Origin: Planosporangium thailandense
GTDB taxonomy: Bacteria > Actinomycetota > Actinomycetes > Mycobacteriales > Micromonosporaceae
Direction: 5' to 3'
NCBI RefSeq assembly: GCF_011947195.1
Contig: NZ_JAATVY010000037.1
Location: forward strand, 1 to 51,624
Length of the DNA: 51,624 nt
The first letter of the stretch is position 1. Each line of letters starts with the position of its first letter. Made by a program: the position numbers and the translations under genes. A model generated the notes under the pieces. That model was not told the origin of the DNA, did not search any database, and saw nothing but the letters and a program-made list of their open reading frames with translations. Below, piece by piece: positions 8,416 to 17,300 of the stretch.

Positions 8416-9169
8416 CCGGTTGCACGGGTTACACCAGGTCGAACAGGTCATGGGCATTCCGGTGAGCGTGCAGCTCGCCGACGACCTGCCGTACGCGACG
8501 CTCGCCGCGCACGCCGACGGCGCGTTCGCCTGGCTGCGCCTGGTCGACGAGCTGTTCAGCACGTACAAGCCGGGCAGCGAGGTGAGCCGGCTGCGCCGTG
8601 GTGACCTGCGGCTGGACGACTGCTCGCCGCACGTGCGCGATGTCGTGGAGCGGTGCGCGGAGCTCTGGCGCGACACCGACGGGTACTTCGACGTGTACGC
8701 CGCCGGGGGCCTCGACCCATCCGGGTACGTCAAGGGCTGGGCGGTGCAGGTCGCCTCGGACGCGCTGGTCGAGGCGGGCGCCGTCAACCACTGCATCAAT
8801 GCCGGCGGCGACGTCCGGGTACGCGGCTGCCCGGCCGACGCGACGGCCTGGCGCATCGGGGTGCGCCACCCGTGGGAACCGCTCGCGGTCTGTTTCGTGC
8901 TCACGGGTACCGATCTGGCGGTGGCCACCTCGGGGACGTACGAGCGGGGCGCGCACGTCATCGACCCGCACCGCGGGGTGCCGGCGCAGCACCTGCGCTC
9001 GGTGACGGTGGTCGGCCCCGATCTCGGGCTCGCCGACGCGTACGCCACCGCGGCGGTGGCCATGGGTGAGGCGGCGCTGGAGTGGCTCGCGGGGCTGGAC
9101 GGGTACGAGTCGGCGGTCGTCACCGAGGACCGGCGGTGCTTCCGGTCGGCGGGGCTGCCCGCGCTGTAG
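8396..9169 (+). CDS. apbE: FAD:protein FMN transferase (ApbE family)
   Basis: This 257-residue protein transfers FMN from FAD to a threonine of target proteins outside the cytoplasm. The family motifs are in order: FSTYKPGSEVSRL (about residues 45-58), SGYVKGWAV (near 110), NAGGDVRVRG, TSGTYERGAHVIDP, and the metal/active site ADAYATAAVAMG near the C-terminus. It is shorter than typical ApbE (about 330) and has no obvious signal peptide, a variant common in actinobacteria. The start may be ATG 8396 or GTG 8408; both overlap the end of the FMN-binding frame. This coupling, and the adjacent target motif, make that protein its likely substrate. Confidence 0.93.
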   Translation: MRRNVLDRLHGLHQVEQVMGIPVSVQLADDLPYATLAAHADGAFAWLRLVDELFSTYKPGSEVSRLRRGDLRLDDCSPHVRDVVERCAELWRDTDGYFDVYAAGGLDPSGYVKGWAVQVASDALVEAGAVNHCINAGGDVRVRGCPADATAWRIGVRHPWEPLAVCFVLTGTDLAVATSGTYERGAHVIDPHRGVPAQHLRSVTVVGPDLGLADAYATAAVAMGEAALEWLAGLDGYESAVVTEDRRCFRSAGLPAL

Positions 9170-9183
9170 GCCCGACGGTCGCG

Positions 9184-9741
9184 TCAGCCGTCGCCGTGGT
9201 CGTCGGCCCGCCGGGTCACGGTGGCCTGCGGCCCGTCGTCGCCGCAGCGCACCGACAGCACCACCTTGTCGGTGTGGGACTCGAACCGCACGCGCGCCAC
9301 CGCTGCGGGTCCCCGGGCCACGTCGTCGGTCCGGTAGCCCTGCTCCGGGCTCCACGACAGGAGGTACGCCCGCCCGCCAGCGCACCGGGCGACGGCGCTG
9401 CCGCCGGGCGAGGAGACGAGCCGGTCGACGTCGGTGGTTCCGCGCGTCGGCTGCGCGGCGGCGGTGGCGGGAGCGCCGGCGCCCGACGGGGCGGAGGTGG
9501 CGGGCGCCGGGACGAGCCGCGCGGACCCCGACGGCGCCGACACCGGGGGCGCCGAGGCGGCGGGTGCGGCGGAGGCCTCCCGGGCCACTGTGTCCGGGCT
9601 GAGCGGCTGGGCCGTCCGGGAGGTCAGGTCGTCACCGATCATCGACAGCGCGAGCACGCCGACCGCGACGGCCGCCACGGCCCCCACGATCCAGGCGAGC
9701 GCGCTCGCCACGAGGCGCCGAACACGTCCAGTCACGGCCAC
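9184..9741 (-). CDS. Membrane-anchored secreted protein, two-component-system partner (copy 1)
   Basis: 185 residues. A short basic N-terminus and one transmembrane helix (about 12-35) are followed by an Ala/Ser/Pro linker (about 45-100) and a small extracytoplasmic domain: VSSPGGSAVARCAGGRAYLLSW, then GYRTDD, ARVRFES and VVLSVRCGDDGPQ. Two cysteines in that domain could pair. The function is not known. It is divergent from an OmpR-type regulator/kinase pair and resembles in layout the protein at 49196-49693, which is also divergent from a related pair. It may therefore be a secreted target or signal-modulating partner of the kinase; this is inference. The start is GTG 9741, with a second GTG at 9735. 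Confidence 0.78.
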   Translation of the reverse strand: MAVTGRVRRLVASALAWIVGAVAAVAVGVLALSMIGDDLTSRTAQPLSPDTVAREASAAPAASAPPVSAPSGSARLVPAPATSAPSGAGAPATAAAQPTRGTTDVDRLVSSPGGSAVARCAGGRAYLLSWSPEQGYRTDDVARGPAAVARVRFESHTDKVVLSVRCGDDGPQATVTRRADDHGDG

Positions 9742-9838
9742 GATGATTGTCCGTCCCCGGATAACGGCACGTTAAGGCCCGTACAAAATGGCCGTTCGCC
9801 CGGCCGGCAGCCGTCCCGGTAGGACGTACCGTGCCCGC

Positions 9839-10537
9839 GTGGCCCAGATCCTGCTGGTCGAGGACGACGCGGAGATCCGCCGTGCGCTGATCCGCGCGCT
9901 GACCGACCGCGGACACGTCGTGTCGAGCGCCGCGACGGCGATGGCGGGGCTCCAGTCGGCGCTCGACGGCCCGGTCGACATCGTCGTCCTCGATCTCGGC
10001 CTGCCCGACGTCGACGGGCGCGAGGCGCTTCGCATGCTGCGTTCGGTGAGCCAGGTGCCGGTCATCGTGGCGACGGCCCGCGACGACGAGCGGATGATGG
10101 TGGACGTGCTGGACCGCGGCGCCGACGACTACCTCGTCAAGCCGTTCGGACCGGCCCAGCTCGACGCCCGCATCCGCGCCGTGCTGCGCCGCGCGGGCGG
10201 CGAGGGCGCCGAGCCGGCGGCGCAGGTGCTCGTCGTCGGCGACCTCCGGGTGGACCCGGCGAGCCGGGAAGCCACCCTGTCCGGCGTCCCGCTCGAGCTC
10301 ACACCCCGCGAGTTCGACCTCCTCTGCTACCTGTCCGCCCGGCCGGGCGCCGTGGTGTCCAAGCGGGAACTGCTGGCCCAGGTGTGGCGCCTGCCGTTCG
10401 GTGGCGCCGACAAGACCGTCGACGTCCACCTGTCGTGGCTTCGCCGCAAGCTCGGGGAGACCGCCATCGAGCCGCGCTATCTGCACACGATCCGCGGTGT
10501 CGGGGTCAAGCTCGTCGCGCCGGCTCCCCCGGCATGA
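9839..10537 (+). CDS. OmpR/PhoB-family response regulator (module 1)
   Basis: 232 residues. The receiver domain has the acidic pair in LLVEDDAEIRR, phospho-acceptor Asp in IVVLDLGLPDVDG (about residue 51), Thr/Ala in VIVATARDD, and Lys in DYLVKPFGPAQLDARI. The C-terminal winged helix reads ELTPREFDLLCYLSARPGAVVSKRELLAQVW, ending TVDVHLSWLRRKLGE and HTIRGVGVKL. The start chosen is GTG 9839; an ATG at 9788 adds 17 residues before the receiver fold. It overlaps the kinase gene by ATGA. It is paralogous to the regulator at 48474-49160 (shared RALIRALTDRGH/RAALLRSLTDRGH-type start and similar wing). Confidence 0.95.
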   Translation: MAQILLVEDDAEIRRALIRALTDRGHVVSSAATAMAGLQSALDGPVDIVVLDLGLPDVDGREALRMLRSVSQVPVIVATARDDERMMVDVLDRGADDYLVKPFGPAQLDARIRAVLRRAGGEGAEPAAQVLVVGDLRVDPASREATLSGVPLELTPREFDLLCYLSARPGAVVSKRELLAQVWRLPFGGADKTVDVHLSWLRRKLGETAIEPRYLHTIRGVGVKLVAPAPPA

Positions 10538-11820
10538 GAGCCCGGCTCATCCTGCTCGTGACCGCCACCACCTCGATGGTGCTGGTCGCGTTCCTCGTGC
10601 CGCTCGCGCTGCTGGTCCGCGCCACCGCCGCCGACCGGGCCGTCAGCGACGCGTTCGTCCACATGCAGGCGCTCGCCCCGCTGGTGTCCACCGTCGACAC
10701 GCAGACCCTGGAGCTGACGGTCGCCCGGGCCAACGCGACCAACCGCCACCGGGTCACCGTGTTCCTGCCCGACGGCAGGGTCGTGGGCGCGTCCGCGCCC
10801 CGCTCGGCCGCGGTCACCCTGGCCGCGACGGGGCGCAGCTTCAACGCCGGGGCGCCGGGCGGCCGCGAGGTGCTCGTCGCGGTCGGCGGACTCAGCCAGG
10901 GCACCGCCGTGATCCGCGCGTTCGTGCCCGACTCGGAACTGCGGCGCGGGGTGGCGCGGGCCTGGCTGGTCCTGGGGCTGCTCGGGCTCGGGCTGCTGAT
11001 CGTGAGCATCCTGGTCACCCATCAGCTCGCGCGCAATCTCACCCGGCCGCTGACCGCCGCCGCCCAGGCGTCGCACCGGCTCGCCCGCGGCGATCTGTCC
11101 GCGCGGGCCGACGTGTCGGGGCCGCCGGAGGTACGCCAGGTCAGCGCCGGCCTCAACCTGCTCGCCGGCCGCATCGGCGAGCTCCTGGCGGGCGAGCGCG
11201 AGGCGGTCGCCGACCTGTCGCACCGGCTTCGGACGCCACTGACCGCCCTGCGCGTCGACGTCGAGTCCCTGCGGGATCCCGACGAGCGGGCGCGGATCGG
11301 CGCCGATCTCGACGCCGTCGAGCGGATGGTCGACGCGATCATCCGGGAGGCCCGCCGACCGGTACGCCACGACGTTGTCGCGACGTGCGTCGCCAACGAG
11401 GTGGTCGCCGAGCGGGTGGAGTTCTGGTCGGCCCTCGCCGCCGACGAGGGCCGCCGCGTCGACGTGTCGCTCCCGGCCGAGCCGGTGCCGGTACGGGTGG
11501 CCGCCGACGACCTCGCGGCGTGCCTGGACGCGCTGCTGGGCAACGTGTTCGCCCACACCCCGGAAGGCTGCGGGCTGTCGGTACGGCTGACCCGCCGGCC
11601 CGCGGGCGGCGGTGTGCTCGTCGTCTGCGACGACGGCCCCGGCCTGCCCGGCCCGGCGGCGCTGCGCCGGGGGCACAGCGGCAACGGATCCACCGGGCTC
11701 GGGCTGGACATCGCGCGCCGGGTGGCCGCCAACTCCGGCGGCGCGCTCACGCTGGGCCGGTCGCCGAGCGGGGGCGCCGCCGTCACGGTCGAGTTCGGAC
11801 CGCCGCCACCCGGCTACTGA
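10534..11820 (+). CDS. Sensor histidine kinase (module 1)
   Basis: 428 residues. An N-terminal transmembrane helix (about 5-28), an extracytoplasmic sensor of about 110 residues and a second helix (about 145-170) are followed by HAMP (NLTRPLTAAAQASHRLARGD). The dimerisation/phospho-acceptor box is DLSHRLRTPLTALRVD. The catalytic domain has LLGNVFAHTPEG (N box), DDGPGLPG (G1) and GSTGLGLDIARRVA (G2). The N box uses LGNVFAH rather than the commoner xxNAxKF. It is translationally coupled to the upstream regulator (ATGA). It is the paralogue of the kinase at 47050-48477. The gene ends just before a bidirectional hairpin. Confidence 0.95.
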   Translation: MRARLILLVTATTSMVLVAFLVPLALLVRATAADRAVSDAFVHMQALAPLVSTVDTQTLELTVARANATNRHRVTVFLPDGRVVGASAPRSAAVTLAATGRSFNAGAPGGREVLVAVGGLSQGTAVIRAFVPDSELRRGVARAWLVLGLLGLGLLIVSILVTHQLARNLTRPLTAAAQASHRLARGDLSARADVSGPPEVRQVSAGLNLLAGRIGELLAGEREAVADLSHRLRTPLTALRVDVESLRDPDERARIGADLDAVERMVDAIIREARRPVRHDVVATCVANEVVAERVEFWSALAADEGRRVDVSLPAEPVPVRVAADDLAACLDALLGNVFAHTPEGCGLSVRLTRRPAGGGVLVVCDDGPGLPGPAALRRGHSGNGSTGLGLDIARRVAANSGGALTLGRSPSGGAAVTVEFGPPPPGY

Positions 11821-11826
11821 CCCGAT

Positions 11827-11867
11827 CGTGGGGAGTCCGACACACACGCGGTGTCGAACTCCCCACG
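11827..11867. terminator. Bidirectional terminator hairpin
   Basis: Seventeen-base arms at 11827-11843 and 11851-11867, with one mismatch and a 7-base loop, fill the gap between the kinase stop (11820) and the stop of the leftward CopCD gene (11870). This is a convergent site, so it can serve both transcripts. Confidence 0.8.
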
Positions 11868-11869
11868 CT

Positions 11870-13789
11870 TCAGGGGACCAGTGCCGGGGCGTCCTTGCTC
11901 TCGGCCAGCATCCCGACGCCGTCGCTCCCGTCCGGCTCGTCGGGCCCCTCGGGCCCGTCCGGACCGCCCGGCCCGTCGTCCCCGGTGGACTCCGCCGGAC
12001 GCCGCCGGCGCGCGTACCACACGGCCAAGACGATCAGCCCCGCGACCGCCGCGACGCCGGCGAGGACCGTCGCCGCCGGCTTGACGGGCGCCGAGGACAC
12101 GACCGCCTTCGAACCGGTACCCGCGCCCGCCACGCCCCAGTCGTGGACGTCGGTGACCGGGGCCAGCCCGTTGCGCAGCACCGTCACCGTAACCTTCCAC
12201 CCACCCGGCGAGCGGATGTCGTCGGTGGTCACGGTCCACGACCCGTCCGCGGCCCGGGTGACCGGGTGGACCGTCTGGACGCCGTCGGGCGACCGCAGGA
12301 ACACCGAGACGCCGCTGATCGGCGCGAGCGCCGGCCGGCGGGTGTCCGCGACCGTGATCCTGATGACGTTGCGTCCGGGCAGGTTCGGGCGGACCTCGAC
12401 GGTGTCGACCAGGTCGGCCGACTGGCCGCTCACCTGCGGCGCGATCTTCACCGCGGCGGTCGACTCGAAGCGTGGGCCGCGGGCCGGTCCGGCCGACGCG
12501 AGCCCGCCTGCCAGCCCGAGCGCGACGACCAGCGCGGTCGCCTCGGTGAGCAGACCGCGTACCGGCACGGCGCCGCCGTCACCGCGCAGCCGGCGCGCCG
12601 TACGCAGACCCAGCAGCCCGGCCACCGCCAGCGCGACGGTTTTGGCGATCAGCATCCACCCGTACGGCGTGGTGAGCAGCGCGTCCACCGTCGCCACCTG
12701 GGTGCCGGTCAGCAGCAGCCCGGTGATGGTCAGCGACACCACCGCGCCGACGGCGAGCGCCGCGAACGCCCGCAGCAGCGCCGCGACCTGCGCTGACCGC
12801 GAGTCACCGGATCTGAGCACCGGCACCAGCGCGAGCGCCGCCGCGACAACGCTGCCCGCCCACGCTCCGGCGGCGAGCACGTGCACCGCCGTCGCGGCGA
12901 GCATCACCCCGGTGGTCCGGTGGCCCAGCATCGCGGTGCCGACGGCCGCGGCCAGCGCCCCCGCTCCCCCGACCACCAGCATCCCGGTCGACCCGGCCGC
13001 TTCGGGCTCCGCGGACCGCAGCGCGGCACGGGCCCGCAGCACCACCGCCGTCAACGCGAGCAGGCCGACCTCACGAGCGAGCCACCGGCCGCTGAACGCC
13101 TCGCGCAGCAGCAGGCTGCCGGCGCCGCCGGTGCCGGCGTACACCTGGGCCACCAACTGGACCGGTGTGCTGACCAGGGCCAGCGCACCGCCGCTCGCCG
13201 CCACGTCGAGCAGCCGCCGGCGCACGTCGGGCAGGCGGCGGGCCAGCAGTAGCGCCAGGGCCGCCCCGCCGAACAGCACGGACAGGCCCAGCAGGCCGAG
13301 GTCGCGCAGGGTGGTCTCGAGCGGCGCGGGCCCGGCGGGCCGGGGTGCCCGCGCGGCCGCCGGCACCGACCGCTGCACGCCGATGACCAGGTTTCCGCTG
13401 GTGGTGTGCAGGTCGTCGCTGGACAGCGTGCTCCACAGGATGTGGTACACGTTGGCCGGCAGCTTCGGCAGGCCGACGACGACGTCCGCGGGCGTCTCGG
13501 TGCCGCTGGCCACGGCCGCGCCGTCGGTCGCCGCCTTGGCGAGCGTGATGGAGGTCGGCGTGTAGTGCCGGCCGTCGCCGTCGACGATGTCGACGCGGGT
13601 CGCCGACAGTTCGACGTGCTCGGTGAAGCTGAGCGTGAGCGACTCCGGCGCGCGGTCGAGCATCGCCCCGTCACCGGGTGTGCTGCGGGCCAGGTACGCG
13701 TGTGCGCTGGCCGCCGTGGGCGCCATCGTCAGTGGCAGAAGCGCACCGGCGATGACGGCCACGAGCCAGCCGTAGAGAAGCCGTCGCAT
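11870..13789 (-). CDS. CopC-CopD (YcnJ-like) copper protein with C-terminal cytoplasm-anchored extension
   Basis: About 640 residues. The signal peptide ends AASA, so the mature protein begins HAYL, as in CopC where the new N-terminal His binds Cu(II). The CopC domain (about 30-125) includes PESLTLSFTEHVEL and SSDDLHTTSGNLVIGV. About eight transmembrane helices follow (about 160-415), matching CopD. An extracytoplasmic beta domain (about 430-575) follows, then a last helix and an acidic Gly/Pro/Asp tail. It probably binds and imports copper, which fits its place as last gene of the oxidase operon. The start may be GTG 13795, overlapping the previous TGA (GTGA), or ATG 13789, used here. Confidence 0.9.
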   Translation of the reverse strand: MRRLLYGWLVAVIAGALLPLTMAPTAASAHAYLARSTPGDGAMLDRAPESLTLSFTEHVELSATRVDIVDGDGRHYTPTSITLAKAATDGAAVASGTETPADVVVGLPKLPANVYHILWSTLSSDDLHTTSGNLVIGVQRSVPAAARAPRPAGPAPLETTLRDLGLLGLSVLFGGAALALLLARRLPDVRRRLLDVAASGGALALVSTPVQLVAQVYAGTGGAGSLLLREAFSGRWLAREVGLLALTAVVLRARAALRSAEPEAAGSTGMLVVGGAGALAAAVGTAMLGHRTTGVMLAATAVHVLAAGAWAGSVVAAALALVPVLRSGDSRSAQVAALLRAFAALAVGAVVSLTITGLLLTGTQVATVDALLTTPYGWMLIAKTVALAVAGLLGLRTARRLRGDGGAVPVRGLLTEATALVVALGLAGGLASAGPARGPRFESTAAVKIAPQVSGQSADLVDTVEVRPNLPGRNVIRITVADTRRPALAPISGVSVFLRSPDGVQTVHPVTRAADGSWTVTTDDIRSPGGWKVTVTVLRNGLAPVTDVHDWGVAGAGTGSKAVVSSAPVKPAATVLAGVAAVAGLIVLAVWYARRRRPAESTGDDGPGGPDGPEGPDEPDGSDGVGMLAESKDAPALVP

Positions 13790-13791
13790 GG

Positions 13792-14265
13792 TCACCGCAC
13801 CGGCACGTGCGCCAGCTTGCCCGACCCGGTCGAAATCTCGATCTTGTCGCCACGCTTGATCGCGTTGTGGTTGTTCTCGTACAGGATGAAGTACGTCTGG
13901 CCCGGGCGCAGCTCATGGCCCTGCCGCATCAGCGCGGTCCGCCAGGCGGTCTTGCCGCTCTTCTCGTTCTTGAGCAACGGCGGGTGCTGGACGTCGCTCT
14001 GGAACGCCGACGCGCGCTGGTTGTCGAGCACGGTGTAGCGGATCTCGACGAGGCCGCCGTCGCCGACGAGGGCCGCCTGGGTGATGCGCACCCCCAGCTT
14101 GCTCTCGATCTTGCCGTCCTGCGGCACCGCGTAGTTGCTCTTGGCGTCGGCGCTGCCGGCGAAGCGCCACCCGACCGCGGCGATGAAGCCGAGGGCGAGC
14201 AACACGATCATGATCCGGCCAGCCTGTCGCCGGATCACCGTGGACCAGTGGGTCACGTGGGTCAT
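13792..14265 (-). CDS. Small membrane-anchored exported protein of the oxidase operon
   Basis: 157 residues. One N-terminal transmembrane helix (about 18-35) is followed by a beta-rich extracytoplasmic domain of about 110 residues. Recurrent segments include VRITQAALVGDGGLVEIRYTVLD, DVQHPPLL and QGHELRPGQTYFILYENNHN. I do not recognise a named family. Several exposed His and one Met could bind metal, but no known copper motif is visible. It lies between MCO1 and the CopCD gene, and its stop is coupled to CopCD. A strong hairpin upstream may set its expression apart from the oxidases. A copper-delivery or assembly role is possible and is inference. Confidence 0.8.
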   Translation of the reverse strand: MTHVTHWSTVIRRQAGRIMIVLLALGFIAAVGWRFAGSADAKSNYAVPQDGKIESKLGVRITQAALVGDGGLVEIRYTVLDNQRASAFQSDVQHPPLLKNEKSGKTAWRTALMRQGHELRPGQTYFILYENNHNAIKRGDKIEISTGSGKLAHVPVR

Positions 14266-14284
14266 CGGATCTCCTCTTCGGGTC

Positions 14285-14317
14285 GGCGTGGGGGCCGAGC
14301 GCCTCGGCCCCCACGCC
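14285..14317 (-). terminator. Perfect 15-bp hairpin inside the oxidase operon
   Basis: Perfect 15-base arms at 14285-14299 and 14303-14317 enclose a 3-base loop. The hairpin lies between the MCO1 stop (14333) and the next start (14265). It could terminate or attenuate transcription after MCO1, or stabilise the upstream mRNA, so that the small protein and CopCD are made at a different level. Confidence 0.7.
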
Positions 14318-14332
14318 GTCAGGTGGTACGGA

Positions 14333-17300
14333 TCAGCGGTTGGAGGTGTAGTTGTCGACGGCGGCGGATCCGGTCGGCGCGTTGGACCCGCTGGTCGCGA
14401 CCACGCCGAGGGCGTCGGACTCGACCCGGTAGGCCGACGTGTTCCCGGTGACCGTGCCGACGGTGGCGCCCTCGACCGCGAGGGTCGCCGTGCCGGAACT
14501 GGCCGACGTCCAGTTGACCTTGACCGTCACGGCCGTCCGCGGAATGGTCGACCACGCCGAGTACTTCCAGCCGGTGCTGGTCAGGACGCTCACGCGCAGC
14601 TGCGGGATGCCGGTCGCGGTCGACTGGTACTGGACGACCAGCACCCTGGCGCCGCTGGAGTTACGCGCCTGGAACACGTCCACCACCGTTCCCTTGGTGG
14701 TGTAGGTGCCCGCCGCGAACCCGAACTGGGCGTGCAGGCTGCGCTCCGCCGCCGGGGTGTTGTCCACGACGTACGTGGCGTTGCGCCCGGTGACCGTCAG
14801 CGCCGGCGAGCTGCCGAACGCGGTCGAGGGAGCCACCTGGACCGTGCCGACGCGCTGCGACCAGCCGTTGGCGTTGCCGGTGTCGAAGGTGTTGGAGAAG
14901 ATCGCCAGCTTCGAGTTGACGGTCACCACGGTGGACACCGCCTTGCCCCACGTGCCGTTGGCGTCCTTGGCCCGGACGAAGATGACGTGGTCGCCGGTGG
15001 CCAGCTTGGACACCGTCCCCGACAGCGTCGCCGTGGTGGCGCCGGTCGATTTCACCGTCATCTTGTTCGCCCGGCCCAACCCGGGGTCGGTCTTCTCGAA
15101 CCACTCCGCCGCGACGACCGCGCTGGCGCCGTCGGTGGCGTTCGCGGTCAACGCCGCGCTGGTGCCGGTGACGATGCCGGACAGCGCCGACACGGCCGGT
15201 CCGTTGCGGTCCAGGGTGAACGTGAGGGCCGTCAGCGGACCCCAGTTACCGGCCGCGTCCCGGGCGTGCACCTGGATCTGGTGCGTGCCGTCGGCCAGTT
15301 GCGTGAACTGGGTGAGCGGAATCAGCCCGTACGCGCCCTCGGTGGCCGAGTTGAACGAGCCGTCCAGCGGCTGGAACGCGTTCCCGGTGCCGTTGACCCC
15401 GGCCGTGTCGAGGAAGCCCTCGACCGCGGTGATGGAGCTGTTGACCCCGGCGGTTGGCGGGCTCACCGGGTCGGTGAACGTCGCGTCGATCCGCAGGTAC
15501 CCCGCCTCAGACGGCGCACCGGTGGTGGTGGCCGTGACCAGGCCGGGCACGATCGCGCCCGACTTCAGGGTCGGCCCGGTGCGGTCGACGACCACGTCGA
15601 CCTCGGCGTACGGACCCCACAGTCCCACGGAGTCCTGGGTGTGCACCGAGACCTTGTGCTTGCCCTCGCCGAGCCCGGCGACCACGGTGGCCGGAATGGT
15701 GCCGGTCTCCGCGGCAACCGTCGCCCCGCTCCGGTTGAGGTTCAGCTTCTGGCCGCTGCCGTCGGTCGGGCGCGCGACGGGATCGCTGGTGTTGGCGTCG
15801 ATGAAGTACTCCGCCCCGGTGACCTGGCCGCCGACGGCGGAGTCGTCACCGCTCGCGCTGATGGCCAGATCGCTCAGGCCGGCCGTCGGGTTGGGGGTGA
15901 CCGCCAGGCCGGTGGTCGCCGCGCCGGTGACCGCGAGGTTGATCGTCGTCGAGCTCACCACGCCCCACCTGTCGCCGGGCATGTCGTGGGCGCGAACCCA
16001 CAGCGTGTGGGTGCCCTGCGTCAGCCCCTTCAGCTGGGTCGTGGGGATCGTGGCGGTCGCGCCGGTGACGGTCGCGCCACCGAACCCGGCGGGGTCGAAC
16101 TGGATCGGGCTCGTTCCCACCGCGATGCTGAGGTCGTCGATGACGACCTCGGCCTTGTCGATGACGGCGCCGGCCTGCGCGTCGGTGAAGTCGGCGGTCA
16201 CCGTGACCGGCGCGAGCACCGAGGCGGGGTTGGGCGATGCGACGACACGGCTCACGGCCGGGCCGGTGGGGTCGGGGGTGACCACCGTCGGGTTGGTCGC
16301 GAGGTAGGTCAGCATCCCGCCGAACGCCTGTAGCTGGCTCGTCCCGGCCCGGGCGCCGTTGTTGTTGAGCTGGCCGCCGGACTCGTACACCAGGAACTTG
16401 CGCCCGTCCTGGTCCTTCGGCATGTTGACCAGCGCGTCCACGGTCCGGCCCGGTGCCAGCGGCACGGTCACCGCCGCCTCCGGGAACGCGGTGGGCCGCG
16501 AGTCCTGGCCGACGATCGACTGGTCGAGGCCGAGCGTCGTCATGGGGTGTGCCAGCAGACCGGCGTTGACGTAGCGCAGCAGCACCGTGCGGCCGGCGTC
16601 GGTCGGGACCGGGTCGGTCTCCGGGAACGCCTTCCCGTTGATCAGCCGGTACTTCGGCAGGTATTTGCGCATGTCGAAGGTGAGCGGATCGGGGCTGCCG
16701 TTCAGCGCCGGGTCGATCTCGGTCAGCACCATCACCGCCTCGTCGTCGTAGGCGGTGCCGGCGCCGTACGCGACCGGCCGGCTACCGGCTGCGCCGGCCG
16801 CGGCCTTGACCACCAGGGCGCCGACGAGACCCATCGCGGCCTGGCGGCCACCGTCGCCGGTGTGCCCGGCCTCGTACAGGTAGGTGCCCGGGCGGCTGGC
16901 CTTGAAGTGGTAGGTCGCCGTGCCGCCCGGCGCCGCGCCCTTGGTGTCGGGGGCGAGCCCGGTCATCTCCGGGACCGCCAGCGACAGGTTCTGGCCGGAC
17001 AGTTGGTTGTGGACGTTGACGGTGACGTCGTCGCCTTCGTTGACGACGAGCACCGGCCCGGGCGTGCTCACCGGCGCGGTCGGATCCGCCACGGTCGAGA
17101 AGCCCCAGACCTTCACCGAGGCGCTCGAAACGGTGGTGGTGCCCGCCCTGGCCCACAGGTCACAGACCGCGTTCACGCAGGCGTTCGACGTCAGTGGCCC
17201 GGCCGTGTTCGCCGCGGGGAGCTCCGGCCGTACCGCCGCGGGCGCGACGTCGGTCACCGGCGCCCCCGCGTGGATGACCAGATCCGGCGCGGCGGCCGCT

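Noticed and set aside
10401-13565. A 1054-codon + strand frame crossing the kinase and CopCD genes
   Set aside because: It spans a terminator and two convergent real genes, and its product is Arg/Ala/Ser low complexity.
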